DNA from: an uncultured Myxococcales bacterium
Lineage (GTDB): Bacteria > Myxococcota_A > Polyangia > Palsa-1104 > JAEUJZ01
Length of the DNA stretch: 34,788 nucleotides
Assembly (NCBI GenBank): GCA_937868485.1
Contig: CALMML010000420.1
Coordinates: 1 to 34,788, forward strand
Direction: 5' to 3'
Shown: in pieces, positions 10,089 through 17,820 of the stretch
How the letters are laid out: each line of letters begins with the position of its first letter
Numbering within the stretch: position 1 is the first letter of the stretch
Program-made: the position numbers and the translations under genes
The notes under the pieces: model-generated
What the model saw: only the letters and a program-made list of their open reading frames with translations
The model's database searches: none
Told to the model about the DNA's origin: nothing

Positions 10089-11753
10089 CTTGCGATACTT
10101 CAGACGGTGCGGCTGATCGGCGTCTTTGCCCAGGCGTCGACGGCGATCTTGCTCGTAGTCGCGACAGTTTCCTTCAAACCACACCACCTTGCTGTCGCCT
10201 TCAAACGCCAGCATGTGCGTCGCAATTCGGTCGAGGAACCAGCGATCGTGGCTGATCACCACCGCGCAGCCCGCAAAGCCCAGCAGCGCTTCTTCGAGCG
10301 CGCGCAGCGTATCGACATCCAGATCGTTGGTTGGTTCGTCGAGCAGCAGCAAGTTTCCGCCGCTGCGTAGCATCTTGGCCAGGTGAACGCGGTTGCGCTC
10401 GCCGCCCGACAGCTGCTTGACCAGCTTTTGCTGATCCGAGCCTCGGAAGCCGAACTGTCCGACGTAGGCGCGCGACTGAAGCTTGCGCTTGCCCATCTCG
10501 AAGTTTTCGACGCCGCCGGAAATTTCTTCCCACACCGTCGTGTCACCCTTGAGCGAGTCGCGGCTCTGATCGACGTAAGCCAGCTTGACGGTCTCACCGA
10601 CGATGAGCTTGCCCTTGTCCGGCTTTTCCTGACCGACGATCATGCGAAACAGCGTGCTCTTACCGGCGCCGTTTGCTCCGATCACACCGACGATGCCACC
10701 GCGCGGCAGCCGGAACGACAGGTCTTCAAACAGGATGCGATCGCCATACGCTTTCTGAACGCGTTCCGCGATGACGACGTTGTCACCCAGGCGCGGCGCG
10801 GGCGGAATCGAGATCTCGGCGACTTCGATGCGCGCTTCCTGCGATTGTTGCAGCAGATCTTCGTAAGCAGCCAAACGCGCTTTGCTCTTGGCTTGACGCG
10901 CTTTCGGAGACTGACGAACCCACTCCAGCTCGCGAGCCAGCGTCTTTTGTCGCGCCGATTCCTGCTTTTCTTCGACCGCCAGCCGCTTCTGCTTCTGATC
11001 GAGCCACGACGAGTAGTTGCCTTGCCACGGAATGCCGTGACCGCGATCCAGCTCCAGAATCCAGCCTGCGACGTTGTCGAGGAAGTAGCGATCGTGCGTG
11101 ATCGCCACGACGGTGCCGGGGAACTCGGCCAAGAAGCGCTCCAGCCACGCCACCGAGTCCGAGTCGAGATGGTTCGTCGGTTCGTCGAGCAGCAGCATGT
11201 CCGGGTTTTCAAGCAGCACGCGACACAGCGCCACGCGACGACGCTCACCACCGGACAGCACCTTCACATCTTGCTCGGGCGGAGGCAGCCGCAGCGCATC
11301 CATCGCGATCTCAAGCTGACGCTCGGTGTCCCACGCGCCTTTGGACTCAATCTCATCTTGGATGCGGCCATGCTCGGCGATGACCTTGTCCATCTCAGCG
11401 GCGGGCAGATCTTCCCCGAGCCGCATCGACAGCTCCTCGAACTGCTTGAGCAGATCGAGCCTGTCTTTGACCGCCAGCGCGACGTTTTCGTAGACGTTCT
11501 TCGTCGGGTCTAGCTCGGGTTCTTGCGCCAGATAGCCGATGCGAATGCCGTCGGCGGGACGCGCTTCGCCTTGGAACTCCTGATCGACGCCCGCCATGAT
11601 GCGAAGCAGCGAGCTTTTGCCCGATCCGTTCGAGCCAATGACACCGATCTTGGCGCCCGGCAAAAACGACAGCCAGATGCCTTTGAGGATCTCGCGCTGC
11701 GGTGGCACCACCTTGCGCAGGTTCTGCATCGTAAAGATGTATTGAGCGGCCAT
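10077..11753 (-). CDS. ettA: Energy-dependent translational throttle protein EttA (ABC-F ATPase)
   Basis: The 558-residue length and sequence match EttA. There are two ABC domains: Walker A GSNGSGKS (40-47) with signature LSGGERRR (166-173), and Walker A GANGAGKS (359-366) with signature LSGGERNR (448-455). Both carry LLLDEPTN Walker B motifs. The charged linker between them (about 250-310) is the ABC-F tRNA-interaction region, and the C-terminus ends in the characteristic [12 protein letters not shown]. EttA binds the ribosomal E site and gates entry into elongation according to ATP/ADP ratio. No membrane segments are present. The ATG is preceded by GAGAGGGAAAC, a good ribosome binding site. 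The stop overlaps the convergent tgpA-like gene by 12 bases. Confidence 0.95.
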   Translation of the reverse strand: MAAQYIFTMQNLRKVVPPQREILKGIWLSFLPGAKIGVIGSNGSGKSSLLRIMAGVDQEFQGEARPADGIRIGYLAQEPELDPTKNVYENVALAVKDRLDLLKQFEELSMRLGEDLPAAEMDKVIAEHGRIQDEIESKGAWDTERQLEIAMDALRLPPPEQDVKVLSGGERRRVALCRVLLENPDMLLLDEPTNHLDSDSVAWLERFLAEFPGTVVAITHDRYFLDNVAGWILELDRGHGIPWQGNYSSWLDQKQKRLAVEEKQESARQKTLARELEWVRQSPKARQAKSKARLAAYEDLLQQSQEARIEVAEISIPPAPRLGDNVVIAERVQKAYGDRILFEDLSFRLPRGGIVGVIGANGAGKSTLFRMIVGQEKPDKGKLIVGETVKLAYVDQSRDSLKGDTTVWEEISGGVENFEMGKRKLQSRAYVGQFGFRGSDQQKLVKQLSGGERNRVHLAKMLRSGGNLLLLDEPTNDLDVDTLRALEEALLGFAGCAVVISHDRWFLDRIATHMLAFEGDSKVVWFEGNCRDYEQDRRRRLGKDADQPHRLKYRKLTR

Positions 11754-11811
11754 GTTTCCCTCTCGAAAATCTTGGGTGCGAAAGCTTCTGAAGCTGCTTC
11801 GGGTCTGGGTA

Positions 11812-11826
11812 CGCAGCCGGGCTGCG
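11812..11826. promoter_or_regulatory. 15-bp palindrome between tetR-type gene and ettA
   Basis: CGCAGCC and GGCTGCG are separated by one base in the 90-bp gap between the end of the TetR-type gene and the start of ettA, both on the minus strand. It could be a protein-binding site for ettA control or a GC-rich hairpin ending the regulator transcript; no T run follows on the minus strand. Confidence 0.3.
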
Positions 11827-11843
11827 ATGGACGGTCTAACGGG

Positions 11844-12617
11844 TCAGGTGCGGGCCAGCATTCCGCTGAGGCTGTAGGACAAGATCTCGCGACACACGCG
11901 GCGCAGCGTCTCGGCATCGGATTCGCGACGAACGATCCACTGGAGCGCGACTTCTTTTAAGCCTCCGAGCGCGGCTTGCGACACGATCTCGGGATCGATC
12001 GCTCCGAGCAGTCCCATCGCACAGCCCTTGACGAGCGCGCCCTGGAGCAGCATCCGCAAGCGCTCGTAAAACTCGTTCATTTTGCGGTCGGCTTCGCCAT
12101 CCAGACCTTCTGCCATGAGCAGCACGATCCGTGTCATGTCGCGATTTTCCGACAGCACCGTCATCACCCGCAGCAGGTTGTCTTCGATCTGCTGAAGCGG
12201 TGGCGCGGCGGTTCCACTGACATCGACCAGCGTCACCACACTGCGAATGCTCGTGAGAAAGCTGTCGACCAGCGCATCAAACATCGCGCGCTTGCCATCG
12301 AAGTGAAGATACAGCGTGCCGCGTGCCACACCGGCTGCATCCAAGATGTCTTGAATGGAAGTCTGGTGATAGCGCCGCTCCGCAAACAGCCGTCGAGCCA
12401 CCGTCAAAAGCTGCGCAGATCGTTCCTGCCGGAGCCTCAGCGCGCGTGCAACGCGACCATCGACCGGTTCTGCACCGACCGCGGGTCCGCTACGTTCTTC
12501 AGAAAGAACCACAGCGGGTTCTGGCGAAGCATGCTCAGGCTTGGGCACGGGCGGCATGGTAGCAGCACTTTGTTCCTTGTCGCGGCCCTTGTCGCGCATA
12601 TTCGCGATGGGTGGCAT
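11844..12617 (-). CDS. TetR/AcrR family transcriptional regulator
   Basis: The protein (257 residues from this start) has a typical TetR helix-turn-helix: LLTVARRLFAERRYHQTSI, then QDILDAAGVARGTLYLHF (described in two pieces), at about residues 69-116. A C-terminal helical ligand/dimer domain follows. A low-complexity Pro/Glu/Ala extension precedes the DNA-binding domain, so the start is uncertain: ATGs at 12617, 12599 and 12557 are all possible and none has a clear Shine-Dalgarno sequence. TetR proteins usually repress a nearby gene or themselves until they bind a small ligand. The divergent TIGR04563/hydrolase cluster and the downstream ettA are the nearest candidate targets. Its ligand cannot be told from sequence. 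Confidence 0.88.
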   Translation of the reverse strand: MPPIANMRDKGRDKEQSAATMPPVPKPEHASPEPAVVLSEERSGPAVGAEPVDGRVARALRLRQERSAQLLTVARRLFAERRYHQTSIQDILDAAGVARGTLYLHFDGKRAMFDALVDSFLTSIRSVVTLVDVSGTAAPPLQQIEDNLLRVMTVLSENRDMTRIVLLMAEGLDGEADRKMNEFYERLRMLLQGALVKGCAMGLLGAIDPEIVSQAALGGLKEVALQWIVRRESDAETLRRVCREILSYSLSGMLART

Positions 12618-12665
12618 TGGGAACGAAGCGCGCCACAAGGTAATCGAATAACCTAGCGATACCGC

Positions 12666-12695
12666 TTGACAATCTAGACGCGCATGGAAGATGAT
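12666..12695 (+). promoter_or_regulatory. Candidate sigma70-type promoter for the TIGR04563/hydrolase cluster
   Basis: A perfect TTGACA (12666-12671) is followed after 18 bases by GATGAT (12690-12695), a weak -10. The same site reads TTGTCA on the minus strand (12667-12672) with TATTCG 16 bases further, so one locus may serve both the regulator and the divergent cluster. Only the -35 match is strong. Confidence 0.35.
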
Positions 12696-12852
12696 ATTTC
12701 CTGTGAAGTGGCTAACTTGATCCGCAGTAGCTAAACAACCTGCCCGCACATCGGGTAGGGTGGAAAGCAGGGATCGAGGTCAGCCGAAGCGAACGCAAGA
12801 TTGGCAACCTAAACAAGCAGTGGGATCGTAAACCCCCTACATGGAGGCCGCT

Positions 12853-13059
12853 ATGGCTGGTTCTGACAAGAGGAAACAGAGTCTGTACTTCCCCGAGGAC
12901 ATGCTGAAGGAAATCCAGGAGGAGGCGACCCGCCAGGATCGCTCCCTGTCGTGGATTGTCCAGAAGGCGTGGAAAATTGCTCGCAACGAGATTCGCAGGT
13001 ATCCCTCGGTGAATGAAATCGAGGGAGGAGAAGACGACGAGCGGGGCAGCAAGGAATAA
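12853..13059 (+). CDS. Small ribbon-helix-helix-like protein, TIGR04563 type
   Basis: A 68-residue basic/acidic protein starts with MAGSDKRKQSLYFPEDML and continues with KEIQEEATRQDRSLSWIVQ and KAWKIARNEIR. The SLYFPEDML strand followed by two helices (RSLSWIVQKAW) is what I recall of the TIGR04563 family of small proteins in Deltaproteobacteria. It also fits a ribbon-helix-helix DNA-binding fold. The ATG at 12853 is chosen over that at 12841 because GGAGG (12843-12847) lies five bases before it. The downstream hydrolase gene begins 47 bases before this gene ends, in another frame, suggesting coupled expression. Function is unknown; a regulatory role is inference. Confidence 0.8.
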   Translation: MAGSDKRKQSLYFPEDMLKEIQEEATRQDRSLSWIVQKAWKIARNEIRRYPSVNEIEGGEDDERGSKE

Positions 13060-13978
13060 CGACGAGCCCAAGCGGGATGATAAGTCCCGCGCGAGTCGTG
13101 GAAAGCGGCGCAGCGGCTTTGCAGTAAGCCGTGATGGCGCCGCTATTTTTTTTGAGGTACTCGGTCAGCCTCACCCGGCTCCGACGCTGATTCTGTGCGA
13201 CGGACTTGGCTGTGACGGCTACGTCTGGAAGTACCTGCAGTGGGCGCTGGCGGATACCTATCGCATCGTTCACATGAACTACCGAGGTCACGGTCAGACT
13301 CCTCTGCCTGCGGACTTTGGTCAGGTTCACATCGCGGACTTTGCAGCCGATGTCCTGTCCGTCATGGACGCAAGCGAAACCGAGCGAGCTGTCATCGTCG
13401 GTCACTCACTGGGCGTTCAGATTGCGCTCGAGATCTATCGTCAAGCGCGCGAGCGGTGTCTTTCACTCATCCTCATCTGTGGCAGCTATCGCAATCCGCT
13501 GCGCACGTTCAAAGGCAAAGAGACGCTCGGGGAGCTGCTTCCGCTCATCCAAATGGCGGTGAGCAAAGTGCCAAGGCTCGTCGGTGCGTTCTGGAAGCGT
13601 CTGCTTCCGCTCGATCTGTCGTTTCAGATCGCCAAGCACTTTGAGCTAAACGGCGAGCTGGTTCATCGCGAAGACTTTGTGCCGTATTTGGAAGCGCTGT
13701 CGCGCATGGATCCTCGGATGTTTGTGGCGACGATGGCGGCGGCTGCGCAGCATGATGCGCAAGATGTCCTGACGGACATTTCGGTTCCTACGCTGCTTGT
13801 GACCGCGCGGCATGACACCTTTACTCCGATGGCGCTGTCGCTGGAGATGCAGGAAAAAATCGCCGGTTCCGAGCTGCACATCGTCGAAGCGGGCACGCAC
13901 ACCGCACCGATCGAGCGGCCCGCCGAAGTGACCCAAGTGGTGCAGCGCTTTTTAGAGCGTCGGGTGTTTGCGCCGTGA
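13013..13978 (+). CDS. Alpha/beta fold hydrolase
   Basis: The 321-residue protein has a charged N-terminal extension (about 35 residues) and then a standard alpha/beta hydrolase core. It shows an oxyanion-loop region (CDGLGCDGYVW, 62-72), nucleophile Ser132 in VGHSLG, acid Asp268 in ARHDTFTP and catalytic His296 in AGTHTAP. Such enzymes hydrolyse esters, lactones or related bonds; the substrate cannot be read from the motifs. No ATG, GTG or TTG occurs in frame between 13013 and the core, so the start must lie inside the preceding small gene. The stop overlaps the next gene by four bases (GTGA). No signal peptide is present, so it is probably cytoplasmic. Confidence 0.85.
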   Translation: MKSREEKTTSGAARNNDEPKRDDKSRASRGKRRSGFAVSRDGAAIFFEVLGQPHPAPTLILCDGLGCDGYVWKYLQWALADTYRIVHMNYRGHGQTPLPADFGQVHIADFAADVLSVMDASETERAVIVGHSLGVQIALEIYRQARERCLSLILICGSYRNPLRTFKGKETLGELLPLIQMAVSKVPRLVGAFWKRLLPLDLSFQIAKHFELNGELVHREDFVPYLEALSRMDPRMFVATMAAAAQHDAQDVLTDISVPTLLVTARHDTFTPMALSLEMQEKIAGSELHIVEAGTHTAPIERPAEVTQVVQRFLERRVFAP

Positions 13979-14571
13979 ACGATCCCAACCTGCCCGTCGC
14001 TCCTGAAGGTGCGCTGACGCCGCGTGTGCACTGGGTCAACACCCTGCTTTTGTGGCTGATGCGCATTGGCATCGTCGCGATGATCATTGCGACCGGCGTC
14101 TACATGTCGATTCGCGACAAGCCATCCGCCGAGCAGCAAGAGCTGATTCGCTACGTCGAGATCAACATTCCGGCGCTCGAGTATCACGAGACACCGATCC
14201 TGTCGCAGCTTGATCTGCTGCTGCGCGACAAGTCACTGCAACCAGCGGACGCGCGCAAAAAGCTGGCGGATGAGCTGATGCCCGCGCTGGTTCGGCTGCG
14301 CAAAGTGGCCGACGGTCCGGTCGATGTGGCGAAGACGCCAGCGGTGAGGCAGCTCGCCGAGGAATATCGTCAGAGCGTCGAAGAGCTGATCAATGTATGC
14401 CGCACTACGATTCGCGTGATCGATGATCCCAAGCTGAGCGATCGCGAAGGCTACAAGCAGGTGCTGTCGTCTCTTCAGCGTGCGATCGAGCAGAACCACA
14501 AGTGGCGCGCGCATGTGTCGGAAACGACGGATCGGCTCGGGCTTGCCAAAGGTCGGCTCAAGCGAAAGTAG
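13975..14571 (+). CDS. Hypothetical single-pass membrane protein
   Basis: The 198-residue product starts at a GTG that overlaps the stop of the hydrolase (GTGA). It has one clear transmembrane helix (about residues 22-45, LLLWLMRIGIVAMIIATGVY) and a helical, charged C-terminal part with no recognised motif. The N-terminal 20 residues precede the membrane segment. The overlap places it in the same operon as the hydrolase, possibly as its membrane partner. I do not recognise a family. Confidence 0.7.
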   Translation: MNDPNLPVAPEGALTPRVHWVNTLLLWLMRIGIVAMIIATGVYMSIRDKPSAEQQELIRYVEINIPALEYHETPILSQLDLLLRDKSLQPADARKKLADELMPALVRLRKVADGPVDVAKTPAVRQLAEEYRQSVEELINVCRTTIRVIDDPKLSDREGYKQVLSSLQRAIEQNHKWRAHVSETTDRLGLAKGRLKRK

Positions 14572-14633
14572 GCGGTGCGGCGGGACGTGGCGGGCTTGGC
14601 GCGGCGGGCTTGGGGACGGATTCGCGACGTGCG

Positions 14634-15368
14634 CTACGGCTTGGGACAGCCCCACTGGCTACACGTCCCGAGGTTGCTACAGCCCCACTGGTTGCAGCTT
14701 CCTCGCGGTGACTGCCAGCAGCCCCACTGATTGCAGCCGCCGTGATCGCTACAGCCCCACTGATTGCAGCCTCCCGCCGGAGCATTCCAGCAGCCCCACT
14801 GATTGCAGCCGCCAACGTCGCGACAGCCCCACTGATTGCAGCTTCCGACCGGAGAGTTCCAGCAGCCCCACTGATTGCAGCCGCCGCCGTTTTTCCAGCA
14901 GCCCCACTGATTGCAGCCGCCGGGACGAGGACCGAAGCCATCGTGACCGGGTCTGTGGCGAGGCGGAGGTGGCTGCCAGCCGCCACTTGTTTCATTGCCA
15001 GACTCGCTTGCGCTGGGGCCTCCGAAGCAGCGGACGGTTCCCCACGCGCTCGGCTCGGCATCGCACAGCAGAGAGAGTCGCTGCGGAATGCGGCGTCCAA
15101 CGATGGCACGCATGCAAGCGATCGTCGCGTCACTGGTTGGAATGCGATCGCAGGCGGCGGCGGCCAGCCAGTCCACAAATTGACCTTCGATGATGCGTAG
15201 ACAAGCTTCCTCGCCGCTGACGGTGGGAAGTCTTCTGCATACGATAGCGGGATCTTTGGGCTCAAGAGCCTGCGCCGCTCCGACAAACAGCGAACAAAGT
15301 AGCGCGAGCGCAGCGATCGCCTGAGCGAACACACGGGAAGCTGCAGCGCGTAGTGGCGTCCTGTTCAT
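14634..15368 (-). CDS. Secreted Cys-rich protein with eight CNQWGC repeats
   Basis: The 244-residue protein has a Sec signal peptide (MNRTPLRAAASRVFAQAIA and ALALLCSLFVGAAQA, then LEPKDP). A roughly 100-residue cysteine-containing helical domain follows (CRRLP, CLRIIEGQFVDWL, CDRIP, CMRAIVGRRIP, CDAEP), then a Gly/Pro/His linker. The C-terminal third holds eight copies of C-N-Q-W-G-C, the last being C-S-Q-W-G-C. Spacers alternate between a long form with a Trp after the motif (WNSPVGS, WNAPAGG, WQSPRGS) and a short form (RDVGG, SDHGG, SNLGT). The ATG at 15368 has AAGGAG eight bases upstream and begins the signal peptide. I know no named family. Paired cysteines at fixed spacing suggest disulfides, metal binding or modification. 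It lies 90 bases downstream of the methyltransferase-like gene on the same strand. Confidence 0.75.
   Translation of the reverse strand: MNRTPLRAAASRVFAQAIAALALLCSLFVGAAQALEPKDPAIVCRRLPTVSGEEACLRIIEGQFVDWLAAAACDRIPTSDATIACMRAIVGRRIPQRLSLLCDAEPSAWGTVRCFGGPSASESGNETSGGWQPPPPRHRPGHDGFGPRPGGCNQWGCWKNGGGCNQWGCWNSPVGSCNQWGCRDVGGCNQWGCWNAPAGGCNQWGCSDHGGCNQWGCWQSPRGSCNQWGCSNLGTCSQWGCPKP
14647..14916. repeat. Eight coding 18-bp repeats in a 33/39-nt alternating array
   Basis: The unit CAGCCCCACTGATTGCAG (plus strand) begins at 14647, 14680, 14719, 14752, 14791, 14824, 14863 and 14899. Steps are 33, 39, 33, 39, 33, 39 and 36 bases, so the true unit is a 72-base (24-codon) dimer. The first two copies are diverged in their last bases. 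All steps are multiples of three and all copies encode C-[NS]-Q-W-G-C in the minus-strand gene. Confidence 0.9.
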
Positions 15369-15458
15369 GTCTCCGGCTCCTTGTAAAAACAGTACGCTGC
15401 CAGCGGGCGATTTGTTCACTGCACAGACCGCTGCTGGCAGATCGGGGCTGTTCGGGGA

Positions 15459-17747
15459 CTACGCGGGGGACACGCCGAGCGCATGCGCCAGACGACACAG
15501 TGCGATGAGTAGGTGCGCGTCTTCGATGCGATCGCGCTCGGAGAGAAGCTGCGACAGACGAACGAACGCCAGCGCACTGTGCGGCAGGCTCGCTGCATCG
15601 ACTTCCGCGAGCATCGGATAGACCACTTCGGGCGTCGCTCCGATCGACGGATAGTACTTTCCACCGAGCGGCAGAACGCGCAGCGCCCGGACGCCAAAGT
15701 GCCCGAGCAGGTTGCGCGAGACTTCCTCTTCCGCGTCACTGCGCGTCGTGATCGTCTTGGGCAGTCGCCAGGCTGGACAGGTAATCAGCCCCGAGCGCTT
15801 TGCTTCGGTCTGAAGCTGCACGGCGGGAAGATCGCGACGCTCGACGCCCACCACGATCTCTTCACCGAGCTTGGCCACCGGCACGAGCGACACCGTGCTG
15901 AGGCTGTAGGTTCGCGGTGCGCACAGCTCCAGCGTGGTGTGACGCACGATCTGATCACTGCAATCCAGCTCTTCGACGTGTGCGGTGTGCAGCGCCAAGA
16001 AGCCGGGACGAGCATCGGGCTGCGTCATCGGCTCGAACACCGCGACATCGGGCAGCGTCAGCACCTGCGTCGCCGACTGCGGAACAAAGTCCGTCGGCTG
16101 CTGCGTTTGTAAGGACAGCTCGACGCCAATCCACGGACCCAGCGACTCACCGAGCGTCCACAGCAGGTGATACAGGTTGAGCTCCAGCCGTGCGTCTTGC
16201 AGTCCGCCAACCTGCGCGGCCCGCAAAAGCTGCGAGGCCACAAACGGCTGAACGCGACCCGCAGTGGTAAACGACGTGTAGTTGGGGACTTCGTCGGGAA
16301 GCTGCGACAACACCTGTTCGGGCTGCGACAGCTCACACAGCCAGGACGTCACGCGCTCGCTCAGCCCGCCCGGCGAGGTGTAGTAGCACAGCCCGCGCGA
16401 CACTGACTGGATCGCGTGGCGCGGCACACTGGCGCGATCGGACAGAAGCTGCGCGATGTCGGGCTGCGTCGCTTCCTTGTCACGGCGCAGCGCTTGCGCG
16501 GTCAGTGTCTCGGTCAGATAGCCTGCAACCTGCGCGCCGTCTAGGCTGGGACTATCGAGCTGCGTCGTCGCCAACGGCCTTGGAAAGCCATGCTTGGCCA
16601 GCACCAGCACTCGGCCCGCAGCGCGAAACCACGGAATCACATCCAGCACTGGATTGGGTCGCTCGGCGAGCTGAAAGATCTGTCCGGTCTTTTGGTGACG
16701 CAGCGTGTGCATCGTCAAAAACTGCGGCGTCACGAGCGGCTCGGTGCGAACGCGCAGTCGCACGCCATGTCGCGGCGCCACCTTTTCACCGACGATCAGA
16801 TGGTTGGTCGGAGGCAGCGGCAGCGGCTCTCCGCGTAGATCAAACAGCGCACAGCGACCGCGCAGCCGATGTTCGATGATCCACGGGTTGTGAAGCTCGA
16901 CGGACAAGACGATGCGCAGATCGTGACGACGGAACGCGGACTCGAAGTCCACTTGGCGATAGAACAGATACTCTTCGCGACACTCGGCGTCCCAGTCGCT
17001 GCGATAGTCTTTGTGAAGCAAAAACTCGGCGGCGGCGCGACCGCTGACCACAAAGCGCTTCCAGCCCGGCTTGGGCGAGGCAAGCTCTGCAAACGGCACC
17101 GGCGTATCGGGATTGGCACTGCTGCGAAACTGCGCACAAAACCGAGGAAACAGCGCGGCGGTCGACAGCGATGCAATCGGTCCGTCGGGCTCGCCATCGT
17201 GACTCGGCAGATCCAGCCAGACTTGGTCGGGATAGCGCGGCACCACAAAGTCACGGACGATCAGCACGCCACCTTGGCGCAGCGCGGCGGCTTGATGAAG
17301 CAGGGCGCGCTCGACTTCACGCAGGGAAAAGTCATTGAAGCTGGTCAGGTGATGCCAGACCGAAGAGTTGAGGATCCCGTCGAGACTTCCCGGCGGAAAC
17401 AGCGGATCGGCGATGTCTCCCTGCTGATAGCGAAGGTTGTGACGAACATGGTGGGCTTGCGCGTGTGCAACCGCTGGAGGCGCAATGTCTACACCGATCA
17501 CTTGTAAGCCATCAAACAAATTGGCCAGATCGAACGACCCTGAACCAGAGCCGCAGCCCATGTCGACTAGCGTGCCACTTGGTGGAAAAAAAGCGGTCGT
17601 GAGCGCCACTTTTTGCTGCATCGACTTGTCCATCCCCGCGTAATACGAGGCGTAGGCGTCGTCGCCACCGCGCGCTTGGGCTTGATAGCTTGGGGCTGTG
17701 GCAAGGGATGGGTCGGATGCGTCGGCTGTGGGCTGTTGGTCGCTCAT
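15459..17747 (-). CDS. Class I SAM methyltransferase fused to a long, Nudix-like C-terminal region
   Basis: The 762-residue protein has an N-terminal Rossmann methyltransferase domain: motif I LVDMGCGSGSGSFDLA (60-75), acidic Asp87 in VIGVDIAP, and a motif IV/post region LDGILNSSVWHHL. After about residue 250 it turns beta-rich with no exact family match that I know. Segments near the end read like degenerate Nudix folds: VPVAKLGEEIVVGVERRDLP, PAWRLPK, then RNLLGHFGV (678-686) at the position of REUxEExGU, and LGGKYYPSIGATPEVVYPML. The catalytic glutamates of the Nudix box are absent, so a hydrolase activity is unlikely. The substrate is unknown. It is divergent from the sensor gene at 17821 and upstream of the CNQWGC repeat gene. 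There is no clear ribosome binding site. Confidence 0.75.
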   Translation of the reverse strand: MSDQQPTADASDPSLATAPSYQAQARGGDDAYASYYAGMDKSMQQKVALTTAFFPPSGTLVDMGCGSGSGSFDLANLFDGLQVIGVDIAPPAVAHAQAHHVRHNLRYQQGDIADPLFPPGSLDGILNSSVWHHLTSFNDFSLREVERALLHQAAALRQGGVLIVRDFVVPRYPDQVWLDLPSHDGEPDGPIASLSTAALFPRFCAQFRSSANPDTPVPFAELASPKPGWKRFVVSGRAAAEFLLHKDYRSDWDAECREEYLFYRQVDFESAFRRHDLRIVLSVELHNPWIIEHRLRGRCALFDLRGEPLPLPPTNHLIVGEKVAPRHGVRLRVRTEPLVTPQFLTMHTLRHQKTGQIFQLAERPNPVLDVIPWFRAAGRVLVLAKHGFPRPLATTQLDSPSLDGAQVAGYLTETLTAQALRRDKEATQPDIAQLLSDRASVPRHAIQSVSRGLCYYTSPGGLSERVTSWLCELSQPEQVLSQLPDEVPNYTSFTTAGRVQPFVASQLLRAAQVGGLQDARLELNLYHLLWTLGESLGPWIGVELSLQTQQPTDFVPQSATQVLTLPDVAVFEPMTQPDARPGFLALHTAHVEELDCSDQIVRHTTLELCAPRTYSLSTVSLVPVAKLGEEIVVGVERRDLPAVQLQTEAKRSGLITCPAWRLPKTITTRSDAEEEVSRNLLGHFGVRALRVLPLGGKYYPSIGATPEVVYPMLAEVDAASLPHSALAFVRLSQLLSERDRIEDAHLLIALCRLAHALGVSPA

Positions 17748-17760
17748 GGTTTGCGTCGAT

Positions 17761-17780
17761 TTAGTAATTCAAATTACTAA
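17761..17780. promoter_or_regulatory. Perfect 9-bp inverted repeat, probable operator in a divergent promoter region
   Basis: TTAGTAATT (17761-17769) and AATTACTAA (17772-17780) are perfect reverse complements separated by CA. The site lies in the 73-bp gap between two divergent starts (17747 minus, 17821 plus), where it must overlap one or both promoters. Its size and symmetry suit a dimeric regulator of TetR or MarR type. It is strikingly AT-rich for this region, and I saw no second copy in the window. Confidence 0.65.
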
Positions 17781-17820
17781 CGTCTGTATTCGAAGGGGAA
17801 ACTTTTGTACGCTGGACTAG

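Noticed and set aside
10383-11513. Plus-strand open frame of 376 codons opposite ettA
   Set aside because: EttA is unmistakable on the minus strand, and the plus-strand product has no recognisable motif.
14647-14916. Regularly spaced 18-bp repeats that look like a CRISPR array
   Set aside because: The spacers are only 15-21 bp and are similar to each other, all steps are multiples of three, and the array codes for the CNQWGC repeats of a protein with signal peptide and ribosome binding site.
14480-15193. Plus-strand open frame through the CNQWGC repeat region with its own repeats
   Set aside because: Repeat DNA lacks stops in several frames. The plus-strand frame has no start signal, crosses the hydrolase operon end and gives low-complexity Ser/Pro/Thr sequence, whereas the minus-strand frame has a signal peptide and Shine-Dalgarno sequence.
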